A stretch of DNA of 64,000 bases from JAHEFT01 sp963700705. GTDB lineage: Bacteria > Pseudomonadota > Gammaproteobacteria > Xanthomonadales > SZUA-36. Both the position numbers and the translations under genes were made by a program. The stretch spans positions 130,942 through 194,941 of the forward strand of contig CAVOYQ010000021.1 of assembly GCA_963700705.1 (NCBI GenBank). The letters are read 5' to 3'. This document shows, in pieces, positions 25,493-34,313 of this stretch (its first letter is position 1; each line of letters begins with the position of its first letter). The notes beneath the pieces are model-generated. The model was not told the origin of the DNA. It made no database searches and saw only the letters and a list, made by a program, of their open reading frames with translations.

Positions 25493-25561
25493 TTCAGTTC
25501 ACCTGCTTCCTTGTTGAGTGGACCCGGGTACTATAACCTTTCCCGCCGGAATCGAAAAATT

Positions 25562-26363
25562 TTAGTGAATTCCATCGCCTACACGGGACAGGTCTCCGCA
25601 GCCCTTGGTGTAGTCGAAATTGAGCCAGATCCCGACCGCCCGGCCCATCAGGTTGTCATCCGGCACAAAACCCCACTCGCGGCTGTCATTGCTGCGGTCA
25701 CGATTATCGCCCATCACGAAATAGTGCCCTTCGGGAACCTGCCACTGTCCATCCCGGCTTCCGGATCGCTCGTGAATCAGGATTTCGTGTTCCACCTCAC
25801 CCAGTGATTCCGTGTAACGAACCGCATCAGGCCGGGGTGTATCGCATTTCACTTCGGCACTGGAGTAATTGCCCAACTTTGCGGCCGGAACCTCTTCACC
25901 ATTGATGAACAAGTGCTTGTCCCGGTAGGTGATGGTGTCACCCGGGCAATCCGACCAGCCGCTTGATGAAATTCACCTTGGGATCAACCGGGTAGCGGAA
26001 CACCACGACATCACCACGTTCGGGTTCGCCCAGGGGCACGATTTTCGTATGCAGGACAGGTAGCCGCAAGCCATAGGCAAATTTGTTGACGACGATGAAA
26101 TCCCCGACCAGCAAGGTCGGGATCATCGATCCGGACGGAATTTTGAACGGCTCGAACAGGAAAGACCGGAATAACAGGACGATCAGGAGCACCGGGAAAA
26201 GAGAACGGGAATATTCGATCACCACCGGATCGCGGGGGCGTTCGATACTTTTCTGCACCGCCCGGTCCATCCTGCGCCTTTTCATAAACAGGCTGTCGAA
26301 CAACCAGATGAGTCCGGTAAGGCCGGTCAATACGACCAATAACAGTGAAAAATCGGGTTTCAT
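25562..26363 (-). CDS. lepB: Signal peptidase I (one frameshift)
   Basis: LepB removes signal peptides from exported proteins at the periplasmic face of the inner membrane and is essential. Two N-terminal transmembrane helices (FSLLLVVLTGLTGLIWLF and LFPVLLIVLLFRSFLF) are followed by the catalytic Ser in KIPSGSMIPTLLVGDFI. The Lys box is RGDVVVFRYPVDPKVNFIKR, and the end has YFVMGDNRDRSNDSREWG. The frame breaks in the CCCGGG run at 25941-25946; taking out one G reads VGLPGDTITYRDKHLFING. An essential enzyme broken at a homopolymer is strong evidence for a sequence error. The restored length is about 267 residues. AGGA seven bases before the ATG overlaps the lepA stop. Confidence 0.94.
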
Positions 26364-26372
26364 CGGAATATC

Positions 26373-28175
26373 CTACCTCTTGTTATCCTGTTGCAGTATC
26401 GCAAGGAACGCCTCCTGTGGAATTTCCACGCTCCCCACTTGCTTCATGCGTTTCTTGCCGGCTTTCTGTTTTTCCAGCAGTTTGCGTTTGCGGGTGACGT
26501 CTCCTCCGTAACACTTGGCGGTAACATTCTTGCGCAACGCTTTTACCGTGGTCCGTGCAATTACCTGGGCCCCGATAGCGGACTGAATCGCCACGTCAAA
26601 CATTTGTCGCGGTATCAGATCTTTCATCTTTGAAGCAAGCTCACGACCCCGCCTCTGGGCCTGGTCGCGATGCAGGATTAGCGACAACGCATCAACTTTT
26701 TCGCCATTGATCAACACGTCAATGCGGACAAAAGGCCCAGCCTGGAACCGCCGGAAGTGGTAATCAAAAGACGCATACCCCCGACTGACTGACTTCAGGC
26801 GGTCGAAAAAATCCAGCACGACTTCCGACAGCGGAAGTTCATATCGAATGGTTACCTGTCCGCCAACATACTGCATGGCTTTCTGCACGCCCCGCTTCTC
26901 TTCACACAAGCCAATGACCGCACCGACATAATCCTGTGGCACCAGGATGTTGGCCTCGATGATGGGTTCGCGGATCTCCAGGATTTTGCCGGCATCCGGC
27001 AGCTTGGCCGGGTTTTCCAGGGTCAAGACCTCTCCGCTATTGAGTTCCACCTCGTAAATGACGGTCGGCGCAGTGGTGATCAGGTTGACATTGTATTCGC
27101 GTTCCAGGCGTTCCTGGACGATGTCCATGTGCAAAAGGCCCAGGAATCCGCAGCGAAAACCAAACCCCAGGGCTTCGGAGGTTTCCGGCTCGAATTGCAG
27201 CGCCGCATCGTTCAACTGCAAGCGATCGAGCGCCTCGCGCAGATCGGGATAATCATCCGCATCGGTGGGAAACAAACCGGCAAAGACCCGGGGCTGCAGC
27301 TTTTTGAACCCAGGCAGCGGCTTCACCGCGCCGTCTTTCGCCAGGGTGATCGTGTCTCCGACCGGTGCGCCATGCACATCCTTGATGCCGGCGACAAAAA
27401 ATCCCACTTCCCCGGCACCGACCCTTTCCCGCACCATGCGTTTGGGTGTGAAAACACCAACCTGCTCTACCTGGTATTGAATACCCGATGACATGACCTT
27501 GATTTTCTGGCCTTTTCCTATCGAGCCGTCGACAACCCGGACGAGGGACACAATTCCCAGGTAGTTATCAAACCAGGAATCAATAATCAGCGCCTTTAAC
27601 GGTGCATCAGGATTACCCCGGGGTGCGGGTATTCCATGCACCATGGCTTCAAGCACATCTTCAATGCCCTCACCGGTCTTGGCGCTCACGCAAAGAGCGT
27701 CGGTGGCATGAATACCAATGATGTCCTCTATTTCCTGTTTGACCCGGTCAGGTTCCGCCGACGGCAGATCGATCTTGTTCAGCACCGGAATGACTTCCAG
27801 CCCCAGTTCGACCGCCGTATAGCAGTTTGCCACGCTTTGCGCCTCGACACCCTGGGCGGCATCCACCACGAGCAGCGCGCCTTCACACGCTGCCAGCGAC
27901 CGTGAAACTTCGTATGAAAAATCAACGTGTCCCGGAGTATCGATAAAATTGAGCTTGTAGATTTGGCCGTCCCGGGCCTTGTAATCCAGGGTCACGCTTT
28001 GAGCCTTGATGGTAATTCCGCGCTCGCGCTCCAGGTCCATCGAATCGAGGACCTGGTTAGCCATTTCACGCGCGGTCAATCCGCCACAGATCTGGATGAA
28101 TCGATCCGCTATGGTCGATTTCCCGTGATCAACGTGTGCGATGATTGAAAAATTACGTATATGGTTCTGGTCCAT
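26373..28175 (-). CDS. lepA: Elongation factor 4 (LepA)
   Basis: LepA is a ribosome-bound GTPase that acts in initiation and back-translocation. The protein has 600 residues. G motifs are IAHVDHGKSTIADRF, DSMDLERERGITIK, FIDTPGHVDFSYEVSRSL and LNKIDLP. The LepA-specific C-terminal domain ends with RKNVTAKCYGGDVTRKRKLL and EKQKAGKKRMKQVGSV. The ATG at 28175 follows an AGGGGTA site. It is followed by lepB with 9 bp between, the standard arrangement. Confidence 0.98.
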   Translation of the reverse strand: MDQNHIRNFSIIAHVDHGKSTIADRFIQICGGLTAREMANQVLDSMDLERERGITIKAQSVTLDYKARDGQIYKLNFIDTPGHVDFSYEVSRSLAACEGALLVVDAAQGVEAQSVANCYTAVELGLEVIPVLNKIDLPSAEPDRVKQEIEDIIGIHATDALCVSAKTGEGIEDVLEAMVHGIPAPRGNPDAPLKALIIDSWFDNYLGIVSLVRVVDGSIGKGQKIKVMSSGIQYQVEQVGVFTPKRMVRERVGAGEVGFFVAGIKDVHGAPVGDTITLAKDGAVKPLPGFKKLQPRVFAGLFPTDADDYPDLREALDRLQLNDAALQFEPETSEALGFGFRCGFLGLLHMDIVQERLEREYNVNLITTAPTVIYEVELNSGEVLTLENPAKLPDAGKILEIREPIIEANILVPQDYVGAVIGLCEEKRGVQKAMQYVGGQVTIRYELPLSEVVLDFFDRLKSVSRGYASFDYHFRRFQAGPFVRIDVLINGEKVDALSLILHRDQAQRRGRELASKMKDLIPRQMFDVAIQSAIGAQVIARTTVKALRKNVTAKCYGGDVTRKRKLLEKQKAGKKRMKQVGSVEIPQEAFLAILQQDNKR

Positions 28176-28211
28176 TACCCCTGCGCCTGCTTGCCGTCGG
28201 CCAATATCAAA

Positions 28212-28243
28212 GGGCCATTCGCTTCCAGTGAAACGAATGGCCC
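28212..28243 (-). terminator. Hairpin in the mucD-lepA gap
   Basis: GGGCCATTCG and CGAATGGCCC form a perfect 10-bp stem with a 12-base loop, followed on the minus strand by TTTGATATT. The T run is interrupted. It may be a partial terminator after mucD or a structured lepA leader. A second inverted repeat, GGGAACCC / GGGTTCCC (28275-28282 and 28301-28308), lies next to the mucD stop. Confidence 0.5.
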
Positions 28244-28259
28244 GGTTAAGCAGTTGGCG

Positions 28260-28289
28260 ATTATAGCTTAAGTCGGGAACCCGTGACCA
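28260..28289 (-). promoter_or_regulatory. Putative lepA promoter
   Basis: On the minus strand TATAAT (28265-28260) lies 18 bases after TGGTCA (28289-28284), a fair sigma-70 match. It would give lepA-lepB and the genes behind them a supply independent of the sigma-E operon. Confidence 0.4.
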
Positions 28290-28315
28290 AATCTGCGCCA
28301 GGGTTCCCGGGGGCC

Positions 28316-29746
28316 TTATTCTTCAGCCTTCGGCGAATACGCTATATACCGGGTGATTCCTTCGCGCATGACGCGAAGTGCCACGGCTTTGCCTTCCGGC
28401 AGGGATTCGACAATCCGGTTGAAATCTTCGGTACCATCCACGCCCTGGTTGTTGATGGTCAGGATAACATCTCCAACCCGCAAGCCCGCGCGGAAGGCCG
28501 GGTCGCTTTCGATCCGGGCAACGATGACGCCGCCTTCGGGGTTACCCAGAGCGCGCCGGCGATTTTCTTCAATCGGCTCGACCACGATTCCCAGGGTATT
28601 GGATTGCCCGGTGTCGGAATTGGCAACCCGCAGGTTTCCATCTTCATCGGCCTCCAGGGAATCCAGTATCACGGTAAAGGTTTCCTTTTCACCGTTCCGG
28701 CTCACCAGGACTTCCGCTTCGGTGCCGGGCGGATTCGCGCCGACCAGGGGCGGCAGATCACCGGATGATTCGATTTCTTCCCCGTCAAACGCCAGGATGA
28801 CGTCGCCTGGCTCAATACCCGCGCGTTCGGCGGCGCTGCCCTGCGTGACATCATTGACCAGAGCGCCAACCGGTCTTTCCAGGCCAAAAGCCTCGGCCAT
28901 TTCACGGGTCACGACTCCCACCTGGACTCCCAGCAAGCCACGGGAAACTTTTCCATTCTCGCGTAATTGCTTGATCGCCCGGTTCGCGGTTTCAATCGGG
29001 ATCGAGAACGACAGGCCCATGTAACCCCCGCCGGAGCTGAGAATCCATGAATTGATTCCCACCACTTCTCCGTCCATGTTCAACAGGGGACCGCCAGAGT
29101 TACCGCGGTTAATCGCCACGTCAGTCTGTATGAAGGGGACGTACTGCTGCTGGTTGGTGCTGCGTCCCTTGGCGCTGACGATTCCGGCCGTAACCGACTG
29201 GTCAAAATTGAACGGCGACCCGATGGCCACTACCCATTCCCCGGGGCGCAATGCCTTGCTGTCCCCTGTTTTCAGTGTCGGGAGGTTTTTCGCGTCAATT
29301 TTCAAAAGCGCAACGTCGCTCAGGGGATCTGACCCGATGAGTTCCGCTTCGAATTCGCGCCGGTCAGCCATGCGAACGATGATCTGGTCGGCGCCATCCA
29401 CGACGTGATGATTGGTAATGATGTAACCGTCCGACTCAACGATAAAACCGGAGCCGGCGCCACGCCTGTCAGGACTTCCGCCCCCACCCTGGGGGTTGCC
29501 GGGCACATCAAAAAAGCGCCGGAAGAATTCCGGCATTTCCTGTTGATCGTGCGGGTTTTCCATTCCGTCCGGACCCCCGATACCGGCTCTCTCGCCGAAT
29601 TGGGTCACCTGGATGTTGACCACGGCCGGCGATGTCTTTTCAACCAGTTCGGTAAAATCAGGCAGACCTGTCACCTTGGCAAACACCGGATTCGAGAACA
29701 ACAATACAAGTGTTGTCGCTAAACTGATGATAAAAGTTCTGCTCAC
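28316..29746 (-). CDS. mucD: Periplasmic serine protease DegP/MucD
   Basis: MucD is a HtrA-type protease and chaperone that clears misfolded envelope proteins and restrains sigma-E signalling. The GTG start at 29746 has GAGGA seven bases upstream and gives a clean signal peptide (VSRTFIISLATTLVLLFSN, cut after VFA). The catalytic triad is His in IITNHHVVDGA, Asp in PLSDVALLKID and Ser in AINRGNSGGPLL. Two PDZ domains follow, near residues 260-350 and 375-470. Restored length is 476 residues, normal. It follows rseC by 16 bp. The longer frame to 29809 overlaps rseC and is rejected. Confidence 0.96.
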   Translation of the reverse strand: MSRTFIISLATTLVLLFSNPVFAKVTGLPDFTELVEKTSPAVVNIQVTQFGERAGIGGPDGMENPHDQQEMPEFFRRFFDVPGNPQGGGGSPDRRGAGSGFIVESDGYIITNHHVVDGADQIIVRMADRREFEAELIGSDPLSDVALLKIDAKNLPTLKTGDSKALRPGEWVVAIGSPFNFDQSVTAGIVSAKGRSTNQQQYVPFIQTDVAINRGNSGGPLLNMDGEVVGINSWILSSGGGYMGLSFSIPIETANRAIKQLRENGKVSRGLLGVQVGVVTREMAEAFGLERPVGALVNDVTQGSAAERAGIEPGDVILAFDGEEIESSGDLPPLVGANPPGTEAEVLVSRNGEKETFTVILDSLEADEDGNLRVANSDTGQSNTLGIVVEPIEENRRRALGNPEGGVIVARIESDPAFRAGLRVGDVILTINNQGVDGTEDFNRIVESLPEGKAVALRVMREGITRYIAYSPKAEE

Positions 29747-29762
29747 TATTTTTTCCTCGTTT

Positions 29763-30230
29763 TCATTGACAGGATTCCTGAATTTCAACAACGCGCAACA
29801 AGTGGACAATTATCCGCCCGGGAAATTCCCGGGCACTTCTTCCAGACCATATAAGTACGGTGATACCGGATACCAAGCCGCCCAGTAACGTGACCATATC
29901 GGCGCTCCCGGAGCTGAAATTACCGAGGACCGCAAAATAGTACCCGGCCGCGGCACCTGCGATACCTGCCAGCAGGGGGTACAGGTAAAGCCGGGTAACC
30001 AGTCGCAGAAACACGGACTCGGGAATCCCGACCATGACCGGCTGATCCTGCCTTGCGTCCAGCGTGTTTTCAAGGCTGAGCACGACCGGCTTGCGCTTCA
30101 GCAGGCGTCCAAAAACACCCGCGCCGCATCCCCTGCCGGCGTCACAGCTGGCGCAACCGGTGGTGCCGCCGAGGCGGACCTCGGCCAGTCCGTTCCTGAC
30201 GGTTATGACCCTGCCCTGTTGCTCGATCAT
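29763..30230 (-). CDS. rseC: Sigma-E regulator RseC/MucC
   Basis: This 155-residue inner-membrane protein belongs to the RseC/MucC family. A Cys cluster, GCASCDAGRGCGAGVFG, stands near residues 24-40, then two transmembrane helices (LYLYPLLAGIAGAAAGYYF and MVTLLGGLVSGITVLIW). RseC modulates sigma-E activity, and relatives with the same Cys pattern work with Rnf/SoxR reduction. It is placed between rseB and mucD with 18 and 16 bp gaps, as in pseudomonads. Confidence 0.92.
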   Translation of the reverse strand: MIEQQGRVITVRNGLAEVRLGGTTGCASCDAGRGCGAGVFGRLLKRKPVVLSLENTLDARQDQPVMVGIPESVFLRLVTRLYLYPLLAGIAGAAAGYYFAVLGNFSSGSADMVTLLGGLVSGITVLIWSGRSAREFPGRIIVHLLRVVEIQESCQ

Positions 30231-30248
30231 GCCCGGGTCGTCTCGCTT

Positions 30249-31226
30249 TCAGTGGGCAGCGATCTGGACGGCATCGCCTATGAATTTCACGGTGACCTCG
30301 GGTACGTCGCCGACAACGGTTACCAGCATTCCGTCTGTTTTTCGGGAAAATGCATGGGTTGTCCCAAGCTTGCTCATGCCGGTTCGGACATCACTGTCCG
30401 GCTCGATGTTTTCAATGTACACGGAAACCGCGGCTAATCCGTCGCTGTACACCAGGTGTTCATAAACGCCCTGGCCTTTGTCGCCCAAGGTCCGGTGAGA
30501 CATAAGTTTGAATCCCGGAGGCAGGGAACCCGGCCGCCAGGCCGGAGTGGAGTTTGCCCCTGCCCTGCCGGACGGGAGCTGGGATTCCACGGTTTTGAAT
30601 TTCTTGAGTTGGCTTCCCGGTTGCAATTCCTTGACGTCCACTTCCGAGCCAAACCGGATATCGGTGAACATCATCGTAGCGATCGCCTTCCGGTCATTCC
30701 CGACCAATTCCCACTTCAACAGTAATCCGGAGCGCTCTTCGAGCCACAAATCGTACCCGTAACGATACTTGTCGAGCGGAATAACCTTGAGGTTTCTCGC
30801 CTGCTGGCCAGCGATCCTGGACTCTCCCCCGACTTTCAGGGAGTAGGAGGTTTCGGTTTGACCGTGCTGGTCGACCGGTAATTCCGGGAAGAATACTTGA
30901 GTGTAGCCCTGGTCTTCGAACACGGAAGAATCATCCGCAAGCACCCAGCGCACACCGTTGGAATCCCGCAGAATCTCCCTCTGCGGTCCTGAAATGGCAA
31001 CGAGGCGCTCGCGCACTCCCTGCCTGTCGGACACATGGGTAATCCTCATGGTTTCGACATCGTCGCCACGGACGTAGACAAAAGTACCCTGGTAATTCAT
31101 CTGGCTCATGGCCGTACTCATGCGATCGAGCATCAGCCTGGCTTCATCGGCCTCCGTGGCAAATGCGTTGCCGGCCGTTACGGACAGCATGGCCAGCAGA
31201 ACCCACGTGACAGCCATGCGTTTCAT
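30249..31226 (-). CDS. rseB: Sigma-E regulatory protein RseB/MucB
   Basis: RseB is a periplasmic protein that binds the anti-sigma factor RseA and senses lipopolysaccharide or lipoproteins through a LolA-like fold. The 325-residue protein has a signal peptide (MKRMAVTWVLLAMLSVTAG, cut after AFA). It continues with MSQMNYQGTFVYVRGDDVET and the LolA-like strands LKVIPLDKYRYGYDLWLE. The C-terminal small domain has PGFKLMSHRTLGDKGQG and VEHLVYSDGLAAVSVYIE-like sequence. Its ATG overlaps the rseA stop (ATGA). Confidence 0.95.
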   Translation of the reverse strand: MKRMAVTWVLLAMLSVTAGNAFATEADEARLMLDRMSTAMSQMNYQGTFVYVRGDDVETMRITHVSDRQGVRERLVAISGPQREILRDSNGVRWVLADDSSVFEDQGYTQVFFPELPVDQHGQTETSYSLKVGGESRIAGQQARNLKVIPLDKYRYGYDLWLEERSGLLLKWELVGNDRKAIATMMFTDIRFGSEVDVKELQPGSQLKKFKTVESQLPSGRAGANSTPAWRPGSLPPGFKLMSHRTLGDKGQGVYEHLVYSDGLAAVSVYIENIEPDSDVRTGMSKLGTTHAFSRKTDGMLVTVVGDVPEVTVKFIGDAVQIAAH

Positions 31227-31870
31227 CGCAAGCTGGATTCGTCTTCCCCGGAGTTTCCGGCCTCGGCCGTGTCTGCGCTGTCTTCCGGCTCAACCGGAGC
31301 CTTCGAACCGATGATGACGATGGGAACGAATTTCACGAAGCCGTTTCCACCGGCGCCCTGGGAGGCCTGGTAATGCCGCAGCAGGTAAGGGTTCATTTTC
31401 CGGTCAAAGGAATAAATCGACTCGGTCCCGCTGACCTCGCTGGAATACGGGGCAGCCGTGAGGCTTTGGGGGCTCACGAATGATATGGGAGAGCCTTCGC
31501 CAGCGAGTTCGCTTCCTGCCTGCGGGTTGCCCGGCATGCCGGGACCGACAGCAACAATGGCCATCAAGGCCACCGAAGCGGCTATGGCAAGGCCAGCGAC
31601 CGGTTTGAGCCATCCGGTCGGAAACGGCCGGGACTTTTTCACCGGCTGTTCATTTTCGAGGGCGCGGCCGACCCGGGCGCAAAGGTCTTCCCCGGCAATT
31701 GAGCCGTCCTGGTGCCGCAGACAATCCCTGATAAGGTGATAACGGGTCCAGGTGGCGCGGAGTTCATCGTCGGCACCAAGACGTCTTACAAGGAAACGAC
31801 TGGTTTCGAGACTGATTTCGCCGTCAACCAGGGCCGAAAGGTGTTCACGAGTGTCTTTACTCATTTTCAT
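31223..31870 (-). CDS. rseA: Anti-sigma-E factor RseA/MucA
   Basis: RseA is the inner-membrane anti-sigma factor that holds RpoE inactive until cut by DegS and RseP. The N-terminal cytoplasmic domain reads SKDTREHLSALVDGEISLE. A transmembrane helix follows at about residues 88-106 (VAGLAIAASVALMAIVAVG), with a periplasmic part containing NPYLLRHYQASQGAGGNGF. The 215-residue start at 31870 is one choice; an ATG at 31864 has equal support. It sits 16 bp after rpoE and overlaps rseB by four bases. Confidence 0.93.
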   Translation of the reverse strand: MKMSKDTREHLSALVDGEISLETSRFLVRRLGADDELRATWTRYHLIRDCLRHQDGSIAGEDLCARVGRALENEQPVKKSRPFPTGWLKPVAGLAIAASVALMAIVAVGPGMPGNPQAGSELAGEGSPISFVSPQSLTAAPYSSEVSGTESIYSFDRKMNPYLLRHYQASQGAGGNGFVKFVPIVIIGSKAPVEPEDSADTAEAGNSGEDESSLR

Positions 31871-31886
31871 TCCACGAATTTAGATT

Positions 31887-32468
31887 TCAATTCCCTTCCA
31901 CGAGGGGTTTCAGCTTCTCATCAATTGCTTCTCGCGCCCGGAAAATCCGGGAGCGGACAGTGCCGATCGGGCAGTCCATCGTTACGGCAATCTCTTCGTA
32001 ACTCATGCCATCCATCTCGCGCAATATGATGGCGGTGCGCAGATCATCCGGCAGCGCTGCGATGGTGTCGTATACCGTTCGCCGGATTTCTTCGCGCATG
32101 AGTTCGTTTTCTGGTGTGCCCTGCTCTTTAAGCCGGCTGTCCATGTCGTACTGTTCGGCGTCAACGGCATCAATATCGCTTGTCGGCGGGCGTCTTTTCT
32201 TGGCCACCAGCCAGTTTTTTGCCGTGTTGATCGCAATCCGGTACAGCCAGGTGTAAAAAGCGCTGTCGCCCCGGAACCTGTCGATCGCGCGGTACGCCTT
32301 GATAAAGGCTTCCTGCGCCACATCCAGGGCTTCCGTCTGATCAGCAACATAGCGCGCCACCAGGCTTATGATCCGGTGTTGATATTTGTTGATCAACAGG
32401 TCAAAGGCCTTTTTATCGCCTTTCTGGACCCTTTCAACCAACAATTGATCGACCTGCGCTTCGCTCAT
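31887..32468 (-). CDS. rpoE: Sigma-E factor RpoE/AlgU
   Basis: RpoE directs the envelope-stress regulon. From the ATG at 32468 the protein has 193 residues and starts MSEAQVDQLLVERVQKGDK, matching the E. coli and Pseudomonas N-terminus. Region 2 has FDLLINKYQHRIISLVARYV, DVAQEAFIKAYRAIDRFRG and FYTWLYRIAINTAKNWL. Region 4 has ALPDDLRTAIILREMDGMSY and IAVTMDCPIGTVRSRIFRAR. The frame stays open upstream to 32576 (36 more codons), which would be an unusual extension; it may be only a leader. It is followed by rseA, rseB, rseC and mucD, the complete control circuit. Confidence 0.96.
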   Translation of the reverse strand: MSEAQVDQLLVERVQKGDKKAFDLLINKYQHRIISLVARYVADQTEALDVAQEAFIKAYRAIDRFRGDSAFYTWLYRIAINTAKNWLVAKKRRPPTSDIDAVDAEQYDMDSRLKEQGTPENELMREEIRRTVYDTIAALPDDLRTAIILREMDGMSYEEIAVTMDCPIGTVRSRIFRAREAIDEKLKPLVEGN

Positions 32469-32593
32469 GCGTTCACGCTCTGCTTCTGTTTGATCAAGCT
32501 TCCGGACCGGTTGGCGGATATCAACATCCGGATCAGCCACGGTTCGGAGAGCTTGTAATTTATATACGGCCGTCATGTGTTCCGGCTCCCTGC

Positions 32594-32619
32594 GCTGAGC
32601 ATATCATGGTCAATGTTCC
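32594..32619 (-). promoter_or_regulatory. Candidate sigma-E autoregulatory promoter of rpoE
   Basis: On the minus strand GGAACAT begins at 32619 and TCAGC lies at 32598-32594, with 16 bases after GGAAC. This resembles the sigma-E -35 core GGAAC with a weak, slightly close -10. rpoE operons are usually self-activated, which raises the prior, but the match is imperfect. Confidence 0.3.
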
Positions 32620-32775
32620 CACTGAGCGGTATGACACGATCCCGGCAAGGGAGTTCCATAAGCCATGATCTAATTTTTAGCCCGACAACGGATGCAAGAA
32701 ACCGGGCCGGGTGCGATAATGTACGACTGGAACGACTTTTTACATAAACCCCAAACGACAGGCATTGAAAACATC

Positions 32776-34293
32776 ATGGAATTTCTGAAAACACTGGGAA
32801 TTGAAGATTTTAACCCCGGAGCCTATTTCGGCAATAACAAATGGTCGTCCACCAGGGACGATGGAATCATCGAATCATACAACCCGGCCAACGGTGAATT
32901 GATCGCCAGGGTTTACGGCGCGTCTGAGGCAGACTACGAACGGGTAATGGACACGGCCCAGTCGGTATTTGAGGCGTGGCGGACGGTTCCGGCGCCGCGC
33001 CGCGGCGAAGCCGTACGCTTGTGCACCGAGGCTTTGCGCAAACACAAGGACGCACTTGGCAGCCTGGTCAGCCTGGAGATGGGAAAGATCAAGGCCGAGG
33101 GTGACGGTGAGGTCCAGGAAATGATCGACATTGGGGATTTTGCCCTGGGTCAGTCGCGCATGCTGTACGGACTCACGATGCATTCTGAACGCCCGCAGCA
33201 CCGCATGTACGAGCAATGGCACCCGCTCGGCATCGTCGGTGTCATCACCTCATTCAATTTTCCCGTTGCTGTTTGGGCCTGGAATGCGTTGCTTGCGGCG
33301 GTATGCGGCAACGTGACGGTATGGAAACCGTCATCCAAGTGTCCGCTGTGTTGCACCGCGGTGCAAAAAATCTGTAACAAGGCGTTGGAGGAAGGCGGCT
33401 TTCCACCCATTTTCCTGAGCTTCATGGCCAGCGGACACGATCTGGCCAACCGTTTTGTCAATGACGACCGGGTAAAACTGGTGTCTTTTACCGGCTCCAC
33501 CTGGGTGGGAAGGACCATTGGAGCACGCGTGGCCGAACGCTTTGGCAGGAGCCTGCTGGAACTGGGCGGCAATAACGCGATCATCCTGGACGAAACCGCC
33601 GACCTGCAGATGGCCATTCCCGGTATCGTGTTCGGCGCTGTCGGCACGGCCGGACAAAGATGCACCACGACACGGCGGTTGTTCGTCCACGAATCCATCC
33701 AGGACAAAGTTTGCGAACTCCTGGTCGGCGCTTACCAGCAGGTACGCATCGGAGAGTCACTGGATCCGGATACACTGATGGGCCCGCTGGTGGATGACTC
33801 CGCAGTGCGGGATTTCAAGGAAGCCGTCGAAGCAGCCCTTGAGGCCGGCGGTAAAATATTGACCGGTGGCTCACCGATTGAACGGCCCGGTTTCTACGTG
33901 GAACCGACGATCATCCTGGCCGAAAACGAATGGGAAATTGTCCAGACCGAGACATTCGTTCCGATCCTCTATGTCATTCCTTTCTCGAATATCGAGGACG
34001 CCATCCGGATGAACAATGACGTTCCGCAGGGCCTTTCATCGGCAATCTTCACGACCGATGTCCGCCATTCGGAACTGTTCCTGTCAGCGGTCGGATCAGA
34101 CTGTGGAATCGCCAATGTAAACATCGGCACCTCGGGCGCGGAGATCGGCGGCGCGTTTGGCGGCGAGAAGGAAACGGGCGGCGGCCGCGAATCCGGGTCG
34201 GATGCCTGGAAGGTTTACATGCGGCGACAGACCAACACCTTGAACTGGGGTAAGGATCTGCCACTGGCCCAGGGAATCAAATTCGACCTCTGA
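32776..34293 (+). CDS. ALDH7-type aldehyde dehydrogenase (L-aminoadipate-semialdehyde dehydrogenase-like)
   Basis: This NAD-dependent aldehyde dehydrogenase has about 505 residues. From 32776 it starts MEFLKTLGIEDFNPGAYFG. Motifs include HPLGIVGVITSFNFPVAVW, the nucleotide-binding FTGSTWVGRTIGARV, the general base Glu in LLELGGNNAII and the nucleophile Cys in GTAGQRCTTTRRLF. GGAFGGEKETGGGRESGSDA is the ALDH7 signature near the end. ALDH7 enzymes oxidise alpha-aminoadipic semialdehyde (or its cyclic form) in lysine breakdown. Upstream ATGs at 32692 and 32719 are possible; a GATAAT box at about 32714-32719 favours 32776. It is divergent from rpoE. Confidence 0.9.
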   Translation: MEFLKTLGIEDFNPGAYFGNNKWSSTRDDGIIESYNPANGELIARVYGASEADYERVMDTAQSVFEAWRTVPAPRRGEAVRLCTEALRKHKDALGSLVSLEMGKIKAEGDGEVQEMIDIGDFALGQSRMLYGLTMHSERPQHRMYEQWHPLGIVGVITSFNFPVAVWAWNALLAAVCGNVTVWKPSSKCPLCCTAVQKICNKALEEGGFPPIFLSFMASGHDLANRFVNDDRVKLVSFTGSTWVGRTIGARVAERFGRSLLELGGNNAIILDETADLQMAIPGIVFGAVGTAGQRCTTTRRLFVHESIQDKVCELLVGAYQQVRIGESLDPDTLMGPLVDDSAVRDFKEAVEAALEAGGKILTGGSPIERPGFYVEPTIILAENEWEIVQTETFVPILYVIPFSNIEDAIRMNNDVPQGLSSAIFTTDVRHSELFLSAVGSDCGIANVNIGTSGAEIGGAFGGEKETGGGRESGSDAWKVYMRRQTNTLNWGKDLPLAQGIKFDL

Positions 34294-34313
34294 ACCGGGC
34301 GGGATTTCACCAC

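Noticed and set aside
25562..26363. Programmed frameshift in lepB
   Set aside because: No slippery heptamer or conserved precedent; a single surplus G in CCCGGG explains it and many other genes show the same kind of break.
32577..32775. Small RNA gene between rpoE and the aldehyde dehydrogenase
   Set aside because: No terminator-like hairpin or strong promoter pair was found there.
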